A stretch of 9,244 nt of DNA, taken from the NCBI GenBank assembly GCA_945890595.1, contig CAMDCQ010000084.1, positions 1 through 9,244 of the forward strand, given 5' to 3'. The position numbers were made by a program, and so were the translations under genes. Source of the stretch: Chitinophaga pinensis. GTDB lineage: Bacteria; Bacteroidota; Bacteroidia; NS11-12g; UBA9320. Under the pieces are notes generated by a model. It saw nothing but the letters and a program-made list of their open reading frames with translations. It did no database searches and was not told the origin of the DNA. Shown here one piece after another: positions 1 through 6,301 of the stretch (positions are counted from its first letter, which is position 1; each line of letters opens with the position of its first letter).

Positions 1-153
1 CAAAATGGAACTATCGTAACCAAAAGCAAACCTTGGAACGGAGAATACAGAGGTGTACCCGTACAACAAGATGTTTATGCCTACACGCTCAAAGTAACTG
101 CACTCAATAACAAAGAATACGAATACAGCGGTACACTTACACTAATTCGATAA
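1..153 (+). CDS. C-terminal end of a T9SS-secreted protein (gliding-motility-associated C-terminal domain), partial
   Basis: Frame 1 is open from the first base to a TAA at 151-153 and encodes 50 residues of a protein that begins outside the window. The tail contains K-P-W-N-G-E-Y-R-G-V-P-V-Q-Q-D-V-Y-A-Y, followed by a beta-strand-rich stretch ending G-T-L-T-L-I-R at the stop. This matches the W-[DN]-G-x-Y-x-G-x-x-V-x-x-x-V-Y-x-Y ... G-x-[VL]-T-L-[IL]-R pattern of the Bacteroidota gliding-motility-associated C-terminal domain (TIGR04131-like, type B sorting signal). In that family the domain sends large adhesins or enzymes through the type IX secretion system to the cell surface or outside. 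The passenger function cannot be read from this fragment. A strong terminator follows about 57 bp after the stop. Confidence 0.82.
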   Translation, partial: QNGTIVTKSKPWNGEYRGVPVQQDVYAYTLKVTALNNKEYEYSGTLTLIR

Positions 154-209
154 AAACAATCGTAATATCTCGATATTCTCATGTGAATAGAGATATAATT
201 TAAATATAC

Positions 210-256
210 AAATAGAGGTTCATGCAATAATCTGCATGAACCTCTATTTTGTTTTT
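210..256 (+). terminator. Intrinsic terminator, probably bidirectional, between convergent genes
   Basis: A perfect 17-bp inverted repeat lies at 210-226 and 233-249, with the 6-nt loop ataatc. The plus-strand arm reads AAATAGAGGTTCATGCA. On the plus strand the stem runs into a T-rich tract (TTTTGTTTTT), the classic form of an intrinsic terminator for the T9SS cargo gene ending at 153. Read from the other side, the stem is followed by an A/T-rich stretch with several Ts, so it may also stop transcription of the minus-strand transglycosylase gene ending at 357. Its position between two convergent genes fits a shared terminator. Confidence 0.85.
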
Positions 257-356
257 CGGAAACTTTAGTTCTATTATCTCTGTATTGCTACATTTTTACG
301 ACGTAGCTTTGAGCAACCATTGGATTGTATGAAAAATATACCCGCAAGGCTATTCA

Positions 357-920
357 CTAATCATACAGTTTCCAGTCTATGTCTGACATAAAACGATGCT
401 CCAATTTTGTCCATTGACTAGGATTTTTCCAACGTCCTCTGGCGTAAATGTATCTAGCTTGTCGCCATGTGCCATCACCTTGATCCTTGCAATATTTTAA
501 ATACGCTATGCCAACTATCAAGTAGTTATATCTTGTCTTCCCTCCTGTAAGACCCAATTTTTTATACCATATTTTGTAGGTAGCTGGCATTATTTGTAAA
601 TCGCCGTTGGGGATTAGATAGTTTAAATTATTGGGTTTTGGCCATTTACTTTCATTCCGACCTACATCTTTTACAAAGCCAGGGGGAACACCCATTGCTG
701 TGGCTATAGAATCCACCCAATCAAAAACAGATTTTACCTGCAACTGACTAGTACTGATTGTATCATAATTGGAATACGAAGGATAGTTATACGGTGTACG
801 GCCAACATGCGTTGAATCGTCTATACATTGTGTGCTTTGTTGAGCATCTGACGGAACCAAAGTTGCAGCGTTAGCACCTAAGGTCAAAAAAAACACAATA
901 ACTGCTTGACACGTTTTCAT
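357..920 (-). CDS. Small secreted SLT-domain lytic transglycosylase
   Basis: This 187-residue protein has a signal peptide at 1-18 (short Lys start, hydrophobic core A-V-I-V-F-F-L-T-L, A-N-A cleavage motif). A low-complexity Ser/Tyr/Asn linker of about 45 residues follows, then a compact goose-lysozyme/SLT-like domain at about 65-165. The probable catalytic acid is Glu90 in N-E-S. G-D-L-Q-I-M-P (106-112) corresponds to the G-L-M-Q-[IV]-M-P motif of the SLT family, and A-Y-L-K-Y ... Y-I-Y-A-R-G-R-W resembles the later repeat-count/YnaG segment. Members cleave the MurNAc-GlcNAc bond of peptidoglycan with formation of an anhydro product, so periplasmic action is expected. The spacing between the catalytic Glu and the QIMP motif is compatible with the family, but substrate and cellular role are not shown. 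The ATG (920-918) overlaps the rho stop TAA (922-920) as TAATG, so translation is probably coupled to rho. Confidence 0.78.
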   Translation of the reverse strand: MKTCQAVIVFFLTLGANAATLVPSDAQQSTQCIDDSTHVGRTPYNYPSYSNYDTISTSQLQVKSVFDWVDSIATAMGVPPGFVKDVGRNESKWPKPNNLNYLIPNGDLQIMPATYKIWYKKLGLTGGKTRYNYLIVGIAYLKYCKDQGDGTWRQARYIYARGRWKNPSQWTKLEHRFMSDIDWKLYD

Positions 921-2740
921 TAGCCGTTCATACTAACGAGAAACTCGTCGTTATTTTTAGTTCCTTTCATATAGTTGAGCATGGTAGTCATAGCCTCTTC
1001 AGGATTCATATCAGCTAAGTGATTACGCATTATCCACATTTTTTGAAGTACCATTTTATCCAACAATAAATCTTCTCTTCGTGTACTTGACGACACAATA
1101 TCAATAGCAGGGAATATACGTTTATTGGATAGTTTTCTATCCAACTGAAGCTCCATATTACCAGTACCTTTAAACTCTTCAAAGATTACTTCGTCCATTT
1201 TTGATCCTGTTTCGGTAAGCGCTGTTGCTATAATGGTAAGCGAACCTCCGTTCTCAATGTTTCGTGCAGCTCCAAAAAATCGTTTTGGTTTTTGCAATGC
1301 ATTGGCATCTACACCGCCACTTAGTATTTTTCCACTGGCAGGCTGCACGGTATTATATGCTCTCGCAAGTCTTGTGATCGAATCTAATAATATGACTACG
1401 TCATGACCGCATTCTGTTAGTCGTTTGGCCTTTTCTAACACGATATTGGCAAGCTTAACATGCTTATCAGCAGGTTCATCAAAAGTTGACGCTACCACTT
1501 CAGCTTTCACACTTCTAGCCATATCTGTAACCTCTTCAGGTCTCTCGTCTATCAGCAGAATAATCATATAAACCTCAGGATGATTATGTGCTATTGCATT
1601 TGCGACATCCTTTAACAAGTTTGTTTTACCTGTTTTCGGTTGGGCTACAATAAGACCACGTTGTCCCTTTCCAATAGGGGCAATGATATCCATTATTCGT
1701 GTAGAATAATTATCAGACTTGTACTCTAAGTTTAGTTTTTCGTCGGGAAATAGAGGAGTAAGGTGGTTGAATGCTACTCTGTCTTTTACAAACTCCACGG
1801 TGCGGCCATTTATCCCTAATATATTAATAAGTGCAAAGTACTTTTCACCTTCCTTTGGTGGACGAATACTTCCTCTTATGGTATCTCCAGTCTTTAAACC
1901 GTTTTGACGAATTTGATTTGGGGCAATATAAACGTCATCCGGAGACGGTTGATAGTTGTAATCTGCAGATCTGAGAAAACCATATCCGTCAGATATTACC
2001 TCCAAAACGCCTTGTGTAGTTACGATTCCTTCTAACTCTAAATAGTTTATAAGCTTTTCTTCGGCCTCTTTTTTAGCTCGTTTTTCATCGTCCACCCTTT
2101 TTCTTTCAGCGTCTTTTTCTAATCGCTCTGCTTCCCTTTCGGCACGTTCCTTGTCACGCGCTTCTTTTTCTTCTGGGGTTAGGCTTTTATTTTGATTTGG
2201 GTTCTGGTTTGGGTTCTGGTTTGGATTAGAGTTCTGGTTTGGATTAGAGTTCTGGTTTGGATTTGGCCTCAAATTTGGCTTAGGAGCATTAGATATTCTA
2301 TCTTCCCTACTGATTTTTTCATTTTGAATATCTTTAACTTCTGCATCTTGTATTTCCACTTTTCGAGGGTTTTCACTTTTTTCTTTTCGTGGCCGTAAAT
2401 TTTTAGAAGACGCAGTCCCGGATTCCATCTTTTCATTTGATGGTGAAGCAGATGGGTTTTCTGCTGCCACTGCTGGTGTATCCACATCTGGTTTTGGCTT
2501 CTTTATAGGCGCCGGTTTTTTAACTCTTACTTGCGGAGGAGCATTGTTATCCGAAACCGTCGTTGTTTCCATTTTTACTACATTAGCATCCTTGAACTTT
2601 TCTGGATTTACTGCTTGGTAATCGAGTATTTTATAAATCAAGTCCTCTTTTTTAAGACTTTTATGTGACACATCAAAAGTGTCAGCAATTTTGCGTAGTT
2701 CTGGAAGAACCATCTCTCCTAATGAAAGAATATCGTACAT
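920..2740 (-). CDS. rho: Transcription termination factor Rho with a long disordered N-terminal insertion
   Basis: Hexameric RNA-dependent ATPase that ends transcription at Rho-dependent sites. It is 606 residues long against about 420 for E. coli Rho. The Rho N-terminal helical domain spans about 1-50 (L-P-E-L-R-K-I-A). An Ala/Pro/Lys/Asn-rich segment follows at about 51-185, including five NPNQ-type repeats at 159-184. A Lys/Glu/Arg-rich, probably helical stretch covers 186-230. The cold-shock-type RNA-binding domain is at about 236-312 (G-Y-G-F-L-R-S-A-D-Y-N-Y). The ATPase core carries the P-loop Q-P-K-T-G-K-T (367-373), I-D-E-R-P-E-E (397-403), Walker B V-V-I-L-L-D (448-453), the Q-loop G-K-I-L-S-G-G-V-D-A-N (470-480) and the R-loop region G-T-G-N-M-E-L (525-531). 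All expected catalytic elements are present, so the protein should be active. Long N-terminal insertions are known for Bacteroidota Rho. ATG start at 2740; the stop overlaps the transglycosylase ATG. Confidence 0.97.
   Translation of the reverse strand: MYDILSLGEMVLPELRKIADTFDVSHKSLKKEDLIYKILDYQAVNPEKFKDANVVKMETTTVSDNNAPPQVRVKKPAPIKKPKPDVDTPAVAAENPSASPSNEKMESGTASSKNLRPRKEKSENPRKVEIQDAEVKDIQNEKISREDRISNAPKPNLRPNPNQNSNPNQNSNPNQNPNQNPNQNKSLTPEEKEARDKERAEREAERLEKDAERKRVDDEKRAKKEAEEKLINYLELEGIVTTQGVLEVISDGYGFLRSADYNYQPSPDDVYIAPNQIRQNGLKTGDTIRGSIRPPKEGEKYFALINILGINGRTVEFVKDRVAFNHLTPLFPDEKLNLEYKSDNYSTRIMDIIAPIGKGQRGLIVAQPKTGKTNLLKDVANAIAHNHPEVYMIILLIDERPEEVTDMARSVKAEVVASTFDEPADKHVKLANIVLEKAKRLTECGHDVVILLDSITRLARAYNTVQPASGKILSGGVDANALQKPKRFFGAARNIENGGSLTIIATALTETGSKMDEVIFEEFKGTGNMELQLDRKLSNKRIFPAIDIVSSSTRREDLLLDKMVLQKMWIMRNHLADMNPEEAMTTMLNYMKGTKNNDEFLVSMNG
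2189..2266 (-). repeat. In-frame tandem repeat coding Asn/Gln/Pro-rich tract of Rho
   Basis: Plus-strand bases 2189-2266 contain two 18-bp units (TTTGGATTAGAGTTCTGG type) followed by about three 12-bp units (TTTGGGTTCTGG type). In the rho frame they encode two N-P-N-Q-N-S hexapeptides and then N-P-N-Q tetrapeptides (residues 159-184). All unit lengths are multiples of three, so gain or loss of units would keep the reading frame. The tract lies inside the family's variable, non-conserved insertion. Confidence 0.9.
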
Positions 2741-2800
2741 GTATTTTTTAGAATAATAAGTTAAACGGATTCGAGAAAAATAGTTGGAATATTTCTTGAT

Positions 2801-2824
2801 AATTGCCTGAAAGGCTGTGCAATT
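2801..2824. other. Small inverted repeat in the rho leader
   Basis: AATTGC (2801-2806) and GCAATT (2819-2824) are perfect complements around a 12-base centre that itself holds a GCC/GGC-type alternative pairing. It lies about 60-85 bases upstream of the rho start. Rho genes in other bacteria are often autoregulated in their leader, but nothing here proves that. It could equally be chance in A/T-rich DNA. Confidence 0.25.
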
Positions 2825-2847
2825 GTAAGTTAAAGATTGTAAATATG

Positions 2848-2855
2848 CAAATACA
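2848..2855 (-). promoter_or_regulatory. Weak candidate -7 box for rho
   Basis: On the minus strand these bases read TGTATTTG, one mismatch from the Bacteroidota consensus TAnnTTTG. They lie about 108 bases upstream of the rho ATG. No convincing TTTG -33 element sits at the usual 19-21 base spacing, so this is a tentative call. Rho may also be read through from pdhC. Confidence 0.25.
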
Positions 2856-2870
2856 GCAGCTCAAGGTTTT

Positions 2871-2900
2871 CAAATAAAAACGAACTTCTACAGGAGTTTT
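2871..2900 (-). terminator. Possible weak intrinsic terminator after pdhC
   Basis: On the minus strand, AACTCC (2898-2893), loop TGTA, and GAAGTT (2888-2883) form a short stem with one mismatch. Two bases later comes the T-rich tract TTTTTATTTG (2880-2871). The shape is right for an intrinsic terminator downstream of pdhC and upstream of rho, but the stem is weak. Partial read-through into rho is likely if it works at all. Confidence 0.35.
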
Positions 2901-2928
2901 AGTTGGTAGGCTATCTATATGTAAAATC

Positions 2929-2974
2929 TAGCTGCCTACTTTAATTTCTTTAGAGTAAAGTTAGGTAACAGCTA
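2929..2974 (-). other. Imperfect 15-bp hairpin just downstream of pdhC
   Basis: Three stacked segments pair: 2929-2934 with 2969-2974 (TAGCTG/CAGCTA), 2935-2938 with 2962-2965 (CCTA/TAGG), and 2939-2943 with 2956-2960 (CTTTA/TAAAG). They are separated by a 3-nt and a 1-nt bulge and close on a 12-nt loop. The hairpin begins 37 bases after the pdhC stop. On the minus strand it is followed by GATTTTAC, only a short T run. It may act as a weak terminator or as a 3'-end-stabilising hairpin of the pdhC mRNA. Confidence 0.4.
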
Positions 2975-3010
2975 AAACAGCAATCGTCTAATGCAAAAAA
3001 CAGTGTACTT

Positions 3011-4237
3011 TTAAACTAAAAGCCTTACTGGCTCTTCAAGCAAGTCTTGGAACGTTTGTAAAAACTTGGCTCCGCTCACTCCATCTACCACTCGATGATC
3101 GCAACTAAGAGTTACCTTCATCACGTGGCCCGGTCTCATTACCCCGTTTTCTACTATCACCGTCTCCTTGGAGCTTCCTACTGCTAGGATACAAGCATCT
3201 GGCATATTAACTATTGCAGTAAACTCATCTATGCCAAACATTCCTAAATTAGATATAGTAAAGGTATTTCCTTCCCAATCTTTAGGCTGTAATTCTTTAT
3301 TTTTAGCTTTACCCGCTAGGTCTTTTACTTCTGTTCCTATCTGAGATAGTGATTTACTATCTGCAAAGCGCACTACAGGTACGAGCAAGCCATCTTCTAC
3401 CGCTACTGCTACACCTATGTGCACGTGGTGGTTTCTTCTTATCTTGTCTCCCAGCCAAGCTGAATTTATGTTTGGGTGCTTTTTTAATGATAGAGCTACT
3501 GCTTTGATTACTAAATCGTTTACCGATATTTTGGTTTCACTATACTCGTTCATACGGCTACGTGCATCCATTACAGCATCCATTTTTATCTCTTTGGTTA
3601 AGTAAAAATGAGGAGCGGTAAACTTGCTTTCAGCCAGTCGTTTAGCAATGGTTTTACGCATTTGCGTTATAGGCAAATCGTCATAACTCTCAACGCCTAC
3701 ACTAGCAGAGCTAGCTGCCGGAGAAGCTTTATAGTTTTCTATGTCTTTCTTTATAATACGTCCATTGTCACCACTTCCGGCTACTGACTCAAGGCTAATT
3801 CCTTTGTCTTCTGCCATTTTTTTAGCAAGTGGCGAGACAAATACTCGTCCGTTGTTGCTAGAACTTGCTTGAACCGGTGCACTTGGTTCCTTCGTGCTTA
3901 CTTCTTGTGCCGGATCGGGAGCGGCCGTTGTTGCCTCAGATTTTACTTCTGCAGCAGGTGCAGCTGGCGTGTCATTAAGAAGGTGAGAGAAATCTTCTCC
4001 TTTTTGTCCTATAATCGCTATTGTTGTTTCTACAGGAACAGTTTCTCCTTCTTGAACATTTAGATGTAGCACTTCTCCTTTTTCAAAATTTTCCAATTCC
4101 ATAGTAGCCTTGTCAGTTTCTACATCAGCAATCATTTGACTGGATTTTACGGTGTCACCTACTTTGACAAACCATGTTACGATGGTTCCTTCTTCCATCG
4201 TGTCACTCATTCTAGGTAATTTTATTGCTACAGCCAT
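3011..4237 (-). CDS. pdhC: Pyruvate dehydrogenase complex E2, dihydrolipoamide acetyltransferase
   Basis: E2 core of the cytoplasmic pyruvate dehydrogenase complex; it transfers acetyl from lipoamide to CoA to give acetyl-CoA. The 408 residues hold one N-terminal lipoyl domain (about 3-80) with the lipoylated lysine Lys43 in E-T-D-K-A-T-M-E. An Ala/Pro/Ser/Thr-rich swinging linker covers about 88-130. The peripheral-subunit-binding domain is at about 131-168 (V-S-P-L-A-K-K-M-A ... G-S-G-D-N-G-R-I). After a second short linker comes the catalytic acyltransferase domain (about 186-408). T-A-P-H-F-Y-L-T (207-214) is the form typical of acetyl-transferring E2p, and the active site is D-H-R-V-V-D-G with His381 and Asp385. 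One lipoyl domain makes it shorter than the two-lipoyl form found in many relatives. E1 and E3 genes are not in the window. A promoter box lies 27 bases upstream. A succinyl- or branched-chain E2 is less likely. Confidence 0.93.
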   Translation of the reverse strand: MAVAIKLPRMSDTMEEGTIVTWFVKVGDTVKSSQMIADVETDKATMELENFEKGEVLHLNVQEGETVPVETTIAIIGQKGEDFSHLLNDTPAAPAAEVKSEATTAAPDPAQEVSTKEPSAPVQASSSNNGRVFVSPLAKKMAEDKGISLESVAGSGDNGRIIKKDIENYKASPAASSASVGVESYDDLPITQMRKTIAKRLAESKFTAPHFYLTKEIKMDAVMDARSRMNEYSETKISVNDLVIKAVALSLKKHPNINSAWLGDKIRRNHHVHIGVAVAVEDGLLVPVVRFADSKSLSQIGTEVKDLAGKAKNKELQPKDWEGNTFTISNLGMFGIDEFTAIVNMPDACILAVGSSKETVIVENGVMRPGHVMKVTLSCDHRVVDGVSGAKFLQTFQDLLEEPVRLLV

Positions 4238-4263
4238 TTATTTTGTTTTATGTTAAAGCGTCG

Positions 4264-4271
4264 CAAAACTA
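4264..4271 (-). promoter_or_regulatory. Candidate -7 promoter box for pdhC
   Basis: On the minus strand these bases read TAGTTTTG, a full match to the Bacteroidota -7 consensus TAnnTTTG. The box ends 26 bases before the pdhC ATG, predicting an A-rich leader of about 20 bases with no Shine-Dalgarno sequence, as is usual in this phylum. A clear TTTG -33 element is not visible. Confidence 0.5.
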
Positions 4272-4338
4272 AACAACCTAGTTAAAATATTGTTGGTAAC
4301 GACGAATAATACTCGAAATATTTATCGATAATAAAAAC

Positions 4339-4346
4339 TTGCTTTG
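4339..4346 (+). promoter_or_regulatory. Tentative -7 box for thyA
   Basis: TTGCTTTG is one mismatch from TAnnTTTG and ends 7 bases before the thyA ATG at 4354. That is the same distance seen for the crotonase gene at the right edge. If used, the thyA mRNA would have almost no leader. No -33 element is evident, so this is weak. Confidence 0.25.
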
Positions 4347-4353
4347 CATAAAA

Positions 4354-5148
4354 ATGAGTCAATACGAAGATTTTTTAAAATACGTGTACGAAAATGGTGC
4401 TACTAAAACGGATAGAACAGGCACAGGAACAGTAAGTGTTTTGGGCGGTCAGTTACGTTTTGATTTATCTAAATCTTTTCCCCTTATCACGACCAAAAAA
4501 GTTCATTGGAAGTCTGTGGTATACGAGCTTTTATGGTTTTTAAGAGGAGATACAAATATAAAATATCTTACAGATAACGGGGTCAAAATCTGGAACGAAT
4601 GGGCAGACGAAAATGGAGATCTTGGGCCTGTATACGGCAAGCAATGGAGAAGTTGGGAGGCTCCTAACGGCGATAAAATTGACCAAATACAAAACGTATT
4701 GGACACTTTAAAAAATAATCCTGACAGCCGCAGAATTATTGTAAACGCTTGGAATGTGGGAGAATTGAATGATATGGCGCTAACACCTTGCCATTGTATG
4801 TTTCAGTTTTACGTTGCTAACGGAAAATTAAGTTGCCAACTTTACCAGCGCAGCGCAGATTTATTTTTGGGAGTCCCGTTTAATATTCCTAGTTATGCGC
4901 TTCTTACGCTTATGATCGCTCAAGAATGCGGACTAGAGCCTGGCGAATTTGTACATACTTTTGGTGATGCACATATTTACAGTAATCACTTTGAACAGGT
5001 AAAAGAGCAATTAAGCCGAGATGAAAGACCGTTCCCGACAGTACGATTAAATCCAAACAAAAAATCCATTTTTGATTTTGATTTTAATGACTTTGAGCTT
5101 ATAGGTTACGACCCACACGCCAGAATTAGTGCGCCTGTAGCAGTTTAG
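4354..5148 (+). CDS. thyA: Thymidylate synthase
   Basis: Converts dUMP and 5,10-methylene-tetrahydrofolate to dTMP and dihydrofolate in the cytoplasm. Starting at the ATG at 4354 the protein is 264 residues, the length of E. coli ThyA, and key residues fall at the same numbers. They are Arg21 in D-R-T-G-T-G, Arg126-Arg127 in D-S-R-R, the catalytic nucleophile Cys146 in T-P-C-H-C, Arg166 in Y-Q-R-S-A-D, Asp169, Asn177 in P-F-N-I-P-S, and His207 and Tyr209 in D-A-H-I-Y-S. The C-terminus A-P-V-A-V matches the conserved closing tail. A TTG five codons upstream (4339) extends the frame but overlaps the likely promoter and is not supported by family length. The last 4 bases overlap the 3' end of the convergent GH25 gene. 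Confidence 0.98.
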   Translation: MSQYEDFLKYVYENGATKTDRTGTGTVSVLGGQLRFDLSKSFPLITTKKVHWKSVVYELLWFLRGDTNIKYLTDNGVKIWNEWADENGDLGPVYGKQWRSWEAPNGDKIDQIQNVLDTLKNNPDSRRIIVNAWNVGELNDMALTPCHCMFQFYVANGKLSCQLYQRSADLFLGVPFNIPSYALLTLMIAQECGLEPGEFVHTFGDAHIYSNHFEQVKEQLSRDERPFPTVRLNPNKKSIFDFDFNDFELIGYDPHARISAPVAV

Positions 5149-6008
5149 AACATCACTAATTTGCCGAGCGTATTCTTATCGCTTTTCATGACATTTTTAT
5201 CTACACGCCCGTGATAGCCATGTAATCTTGCCTTAGCCGTATGTTGCCATATATCCCACTTGTATCTAGGTGTATTTTTATAATCACATAACCATAAAGG
5301 ATAATTATCAAAATTCCCTTTAAGATATCTAGCGTATAAATGCGGGTGCGTATAAATTATTGGCTTAACCCCATAATACTGCTCTATGACCGTACAAAAA
5401 CTCTTGATTTCACTTATAACTTTACCCTTGTTGGGCAAGTGTCTACTAGTGTATTCTACATCCAAAACAGGAACCATGTTGCCTTTCTTAAGACCGGCAT
5501 GTTTTATAAATCGATATGCCTGGCTTCTTCCGCTACTTGTAAAACTCATAAAATGATAGCCGCCGTGAAGAATGTTATGTTTCTCCAAATTTCTTTTATG
5601 CGTCTTGTATAATGGATCTAGAATTGTAGTTCCTTCGGACACCTTTACAAAGACAAAATCTGGCTTGTTGCGCCTTACCATCAGTGACCAGTTAATGTTA
5701 CGCTGATACTTGGAAATATCTATACCCCAAAGCTTTTTTCCGACAAGAGATCTAAAAAAGACATCTTTTGTCTGTTCCTGCTTTTTTTGGGTAACAAGCT
5801 TAATGATTGCATTGGTATCTACTTTGGGTAGATCTAAATCGCTGGATGTTGTTGCACATTCCAATCCTTGTGGGTGACAAATCGTTTGCTCATTTGGCTC
5901 TATTTTGAAAGACTCAAAAAAAACGACTATTAAAACTGCACCCAAAACGGAAAACAATATTCTTCCAAGTATTTTCAAATTGCTATTTTGCTTCAAACTT
6001 AACATCAT
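5145..6008 (-). CDS. Membrane-anchored GH25 family lysozyme-like protein
   Basis: Predicted muramidase (GH25, Chalaropsis-type) cutting MurNAc-GlcNAc bonds in peptidoglycan. From the ATG at 6008 it is 287 residues. A basic N-terminus leads into one hydrophobic helix at about 12-34 (I-L-G-R-I-L-F-S-V-L-G-A-V-L-I-V-V-F-F), likely a signal anchor placing the enzyme outside the inner membrane. A linker of about 60 residues precedes the GH25 barrel (about 93-287). Family motifs are W-G-I-D-I-S-K-Y-Q (Asp97), F-V-F-V-K-V-S-E-G, G-G-Y-H-F, V-P-V-L-D-V-E (Asp183 and Glu185, the catalytic pair), P-I-I-Y-T, P-L-W-L-C-D-Y, and W-D-I-W-Q-H ... V-D-K-N. All expected acidic residues are present. The frame extends to a TTG at 6026, but that codon lies within a promoter-like box, so an internal ATG (6008, or the adjacent 6005) is preferred. 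No phage genes flank it. It is convergent with thyA and overlaps it by 4 bp. Confidence 0.85.
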   Translation of the reverse strand: MMLSLKQNSNLKILGRILFSVLGAVLIVVFFESFKIEPNEQTICHPQGLECATTSSDLDLPKVDTNAIIKLVTQKKQEQTKDVFFRSLVGKKLWGIDISKYQRNINWSLMVRRNKPDFVFVKVSEGTTILDPLYKTHKRNLEKHNILHGGYHFMSFTSSGRSQAYRFIKHAGLKKGNMVPVLDVEYTSRHLPNKGKVISEIKSFCTVIEQYYGVKPIIYTHPHLYARYLKGNFDNYPLWLCDYKNTPRYKWDIWQHTAKARLHGYHGRVDKNVMKSDKNTLGKLVMF

Positions 6009-6023
6009 TTTATCTCTACTATC

Positions 6024-6031
6024 CAAAACTT
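6024..6031 (-). promoter_or_regulatory. Candidate -7 box for the GH25 gene
   Basis: The minus strand reads AAGTTTTG, one mismatch from TAnnTTTG, ending 15 bases before the ATG at 6008. It overlaps the TTG at 6026. If it is the promoter, TTG cannot be the start codon, which supports the downstream ATG. Confidence 0.35.
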
Positions 6032-6158
6032 ATAAAACGGGGCCAAAATTGTGTGAACGTTTGTTTTTTTTAATAGCCGCATTTGTTGATGTCTTTTGCG
6101 AATTAATAAGCTCTATAATCACCGTTTACATCAACCGTTTTTAGACTGCCCGTTCCGC

Positions 6159-6207
6159 AAATTAGTACGAATTTGTGGAATATAAATCCATGAATTCGTA
6201 CTAATTT
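6159..6207. repeat. Near-perfect 21-bp hairpin/palindrome in intergenic DNA
   Basis: AAATTAGTACGAATT (6159-6173) and AATTCGTACTAATTT (6193-6207) are perfect 15-bp inverted arms. Inside them two wobble-compatible positions and TGGA/TCCA (6176-6179 with 6187-6190) extend the stem to 21 pairs around a 7-base loop. Neither strand has a T run directly after the stem, so it is not a standard intrinsic terminator. It lies 95 bases beyond the mutase stop codon. The rest of 6009-6301 is A/T-rich and without a credible gene. It includes the A/T-only complementary runs TTTTTTTAA (6254-6262) and TTAAAAAAA (from 6282), which I regard as low-complexity sequence. Confidence 0.75.
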
Positions 6208-6301
6208 AGAGAATGAAATCGAGAACGTTTTGGCTGTTCATTGTCTTTATCTATTTTTTTAAAACCATAAACTATAAACAGTTAAAAAAAATATTTGAAT
6301 A

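Noticed and set aside
287..307. GCTAC/GTAGC 5-bp inverted repeat downstream of the transglycosylase gene.
   Set aside because: Short stem, long loop and no T run on either strand; the 17-bp hairpin at 210-249 is the credible terminator.
2189..2266. A short repeat array that might suggest CRISPR.
   Set aside because: The units are contiguous without spacers, in frame, and encode NPNQ repeats in rho.
4339..4353. TTG start at 4339 for thyA.
   Set aside because: It would add five residues absent from the family. The ATG at 4354 gives exactly the 264-residue length and numbering of E. coli ThyA.
357..6008. A prophage lysis module, given two peptidoglycan-cleaving enzymes.
   Set aside because: The two genes are more than 4 kb apart, separated by rho, pdhC and thyA, each with a host-type signal peptide or membrane anchor. 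No holin, structural or integrase gene is present.
6009..6026. TTG start at 6026 for the GH25 protein.
   Set aside because: The TTG falls inside a promoter-like AAGTTTTG box, and two ATG codons follow at once (6008 and 6005).
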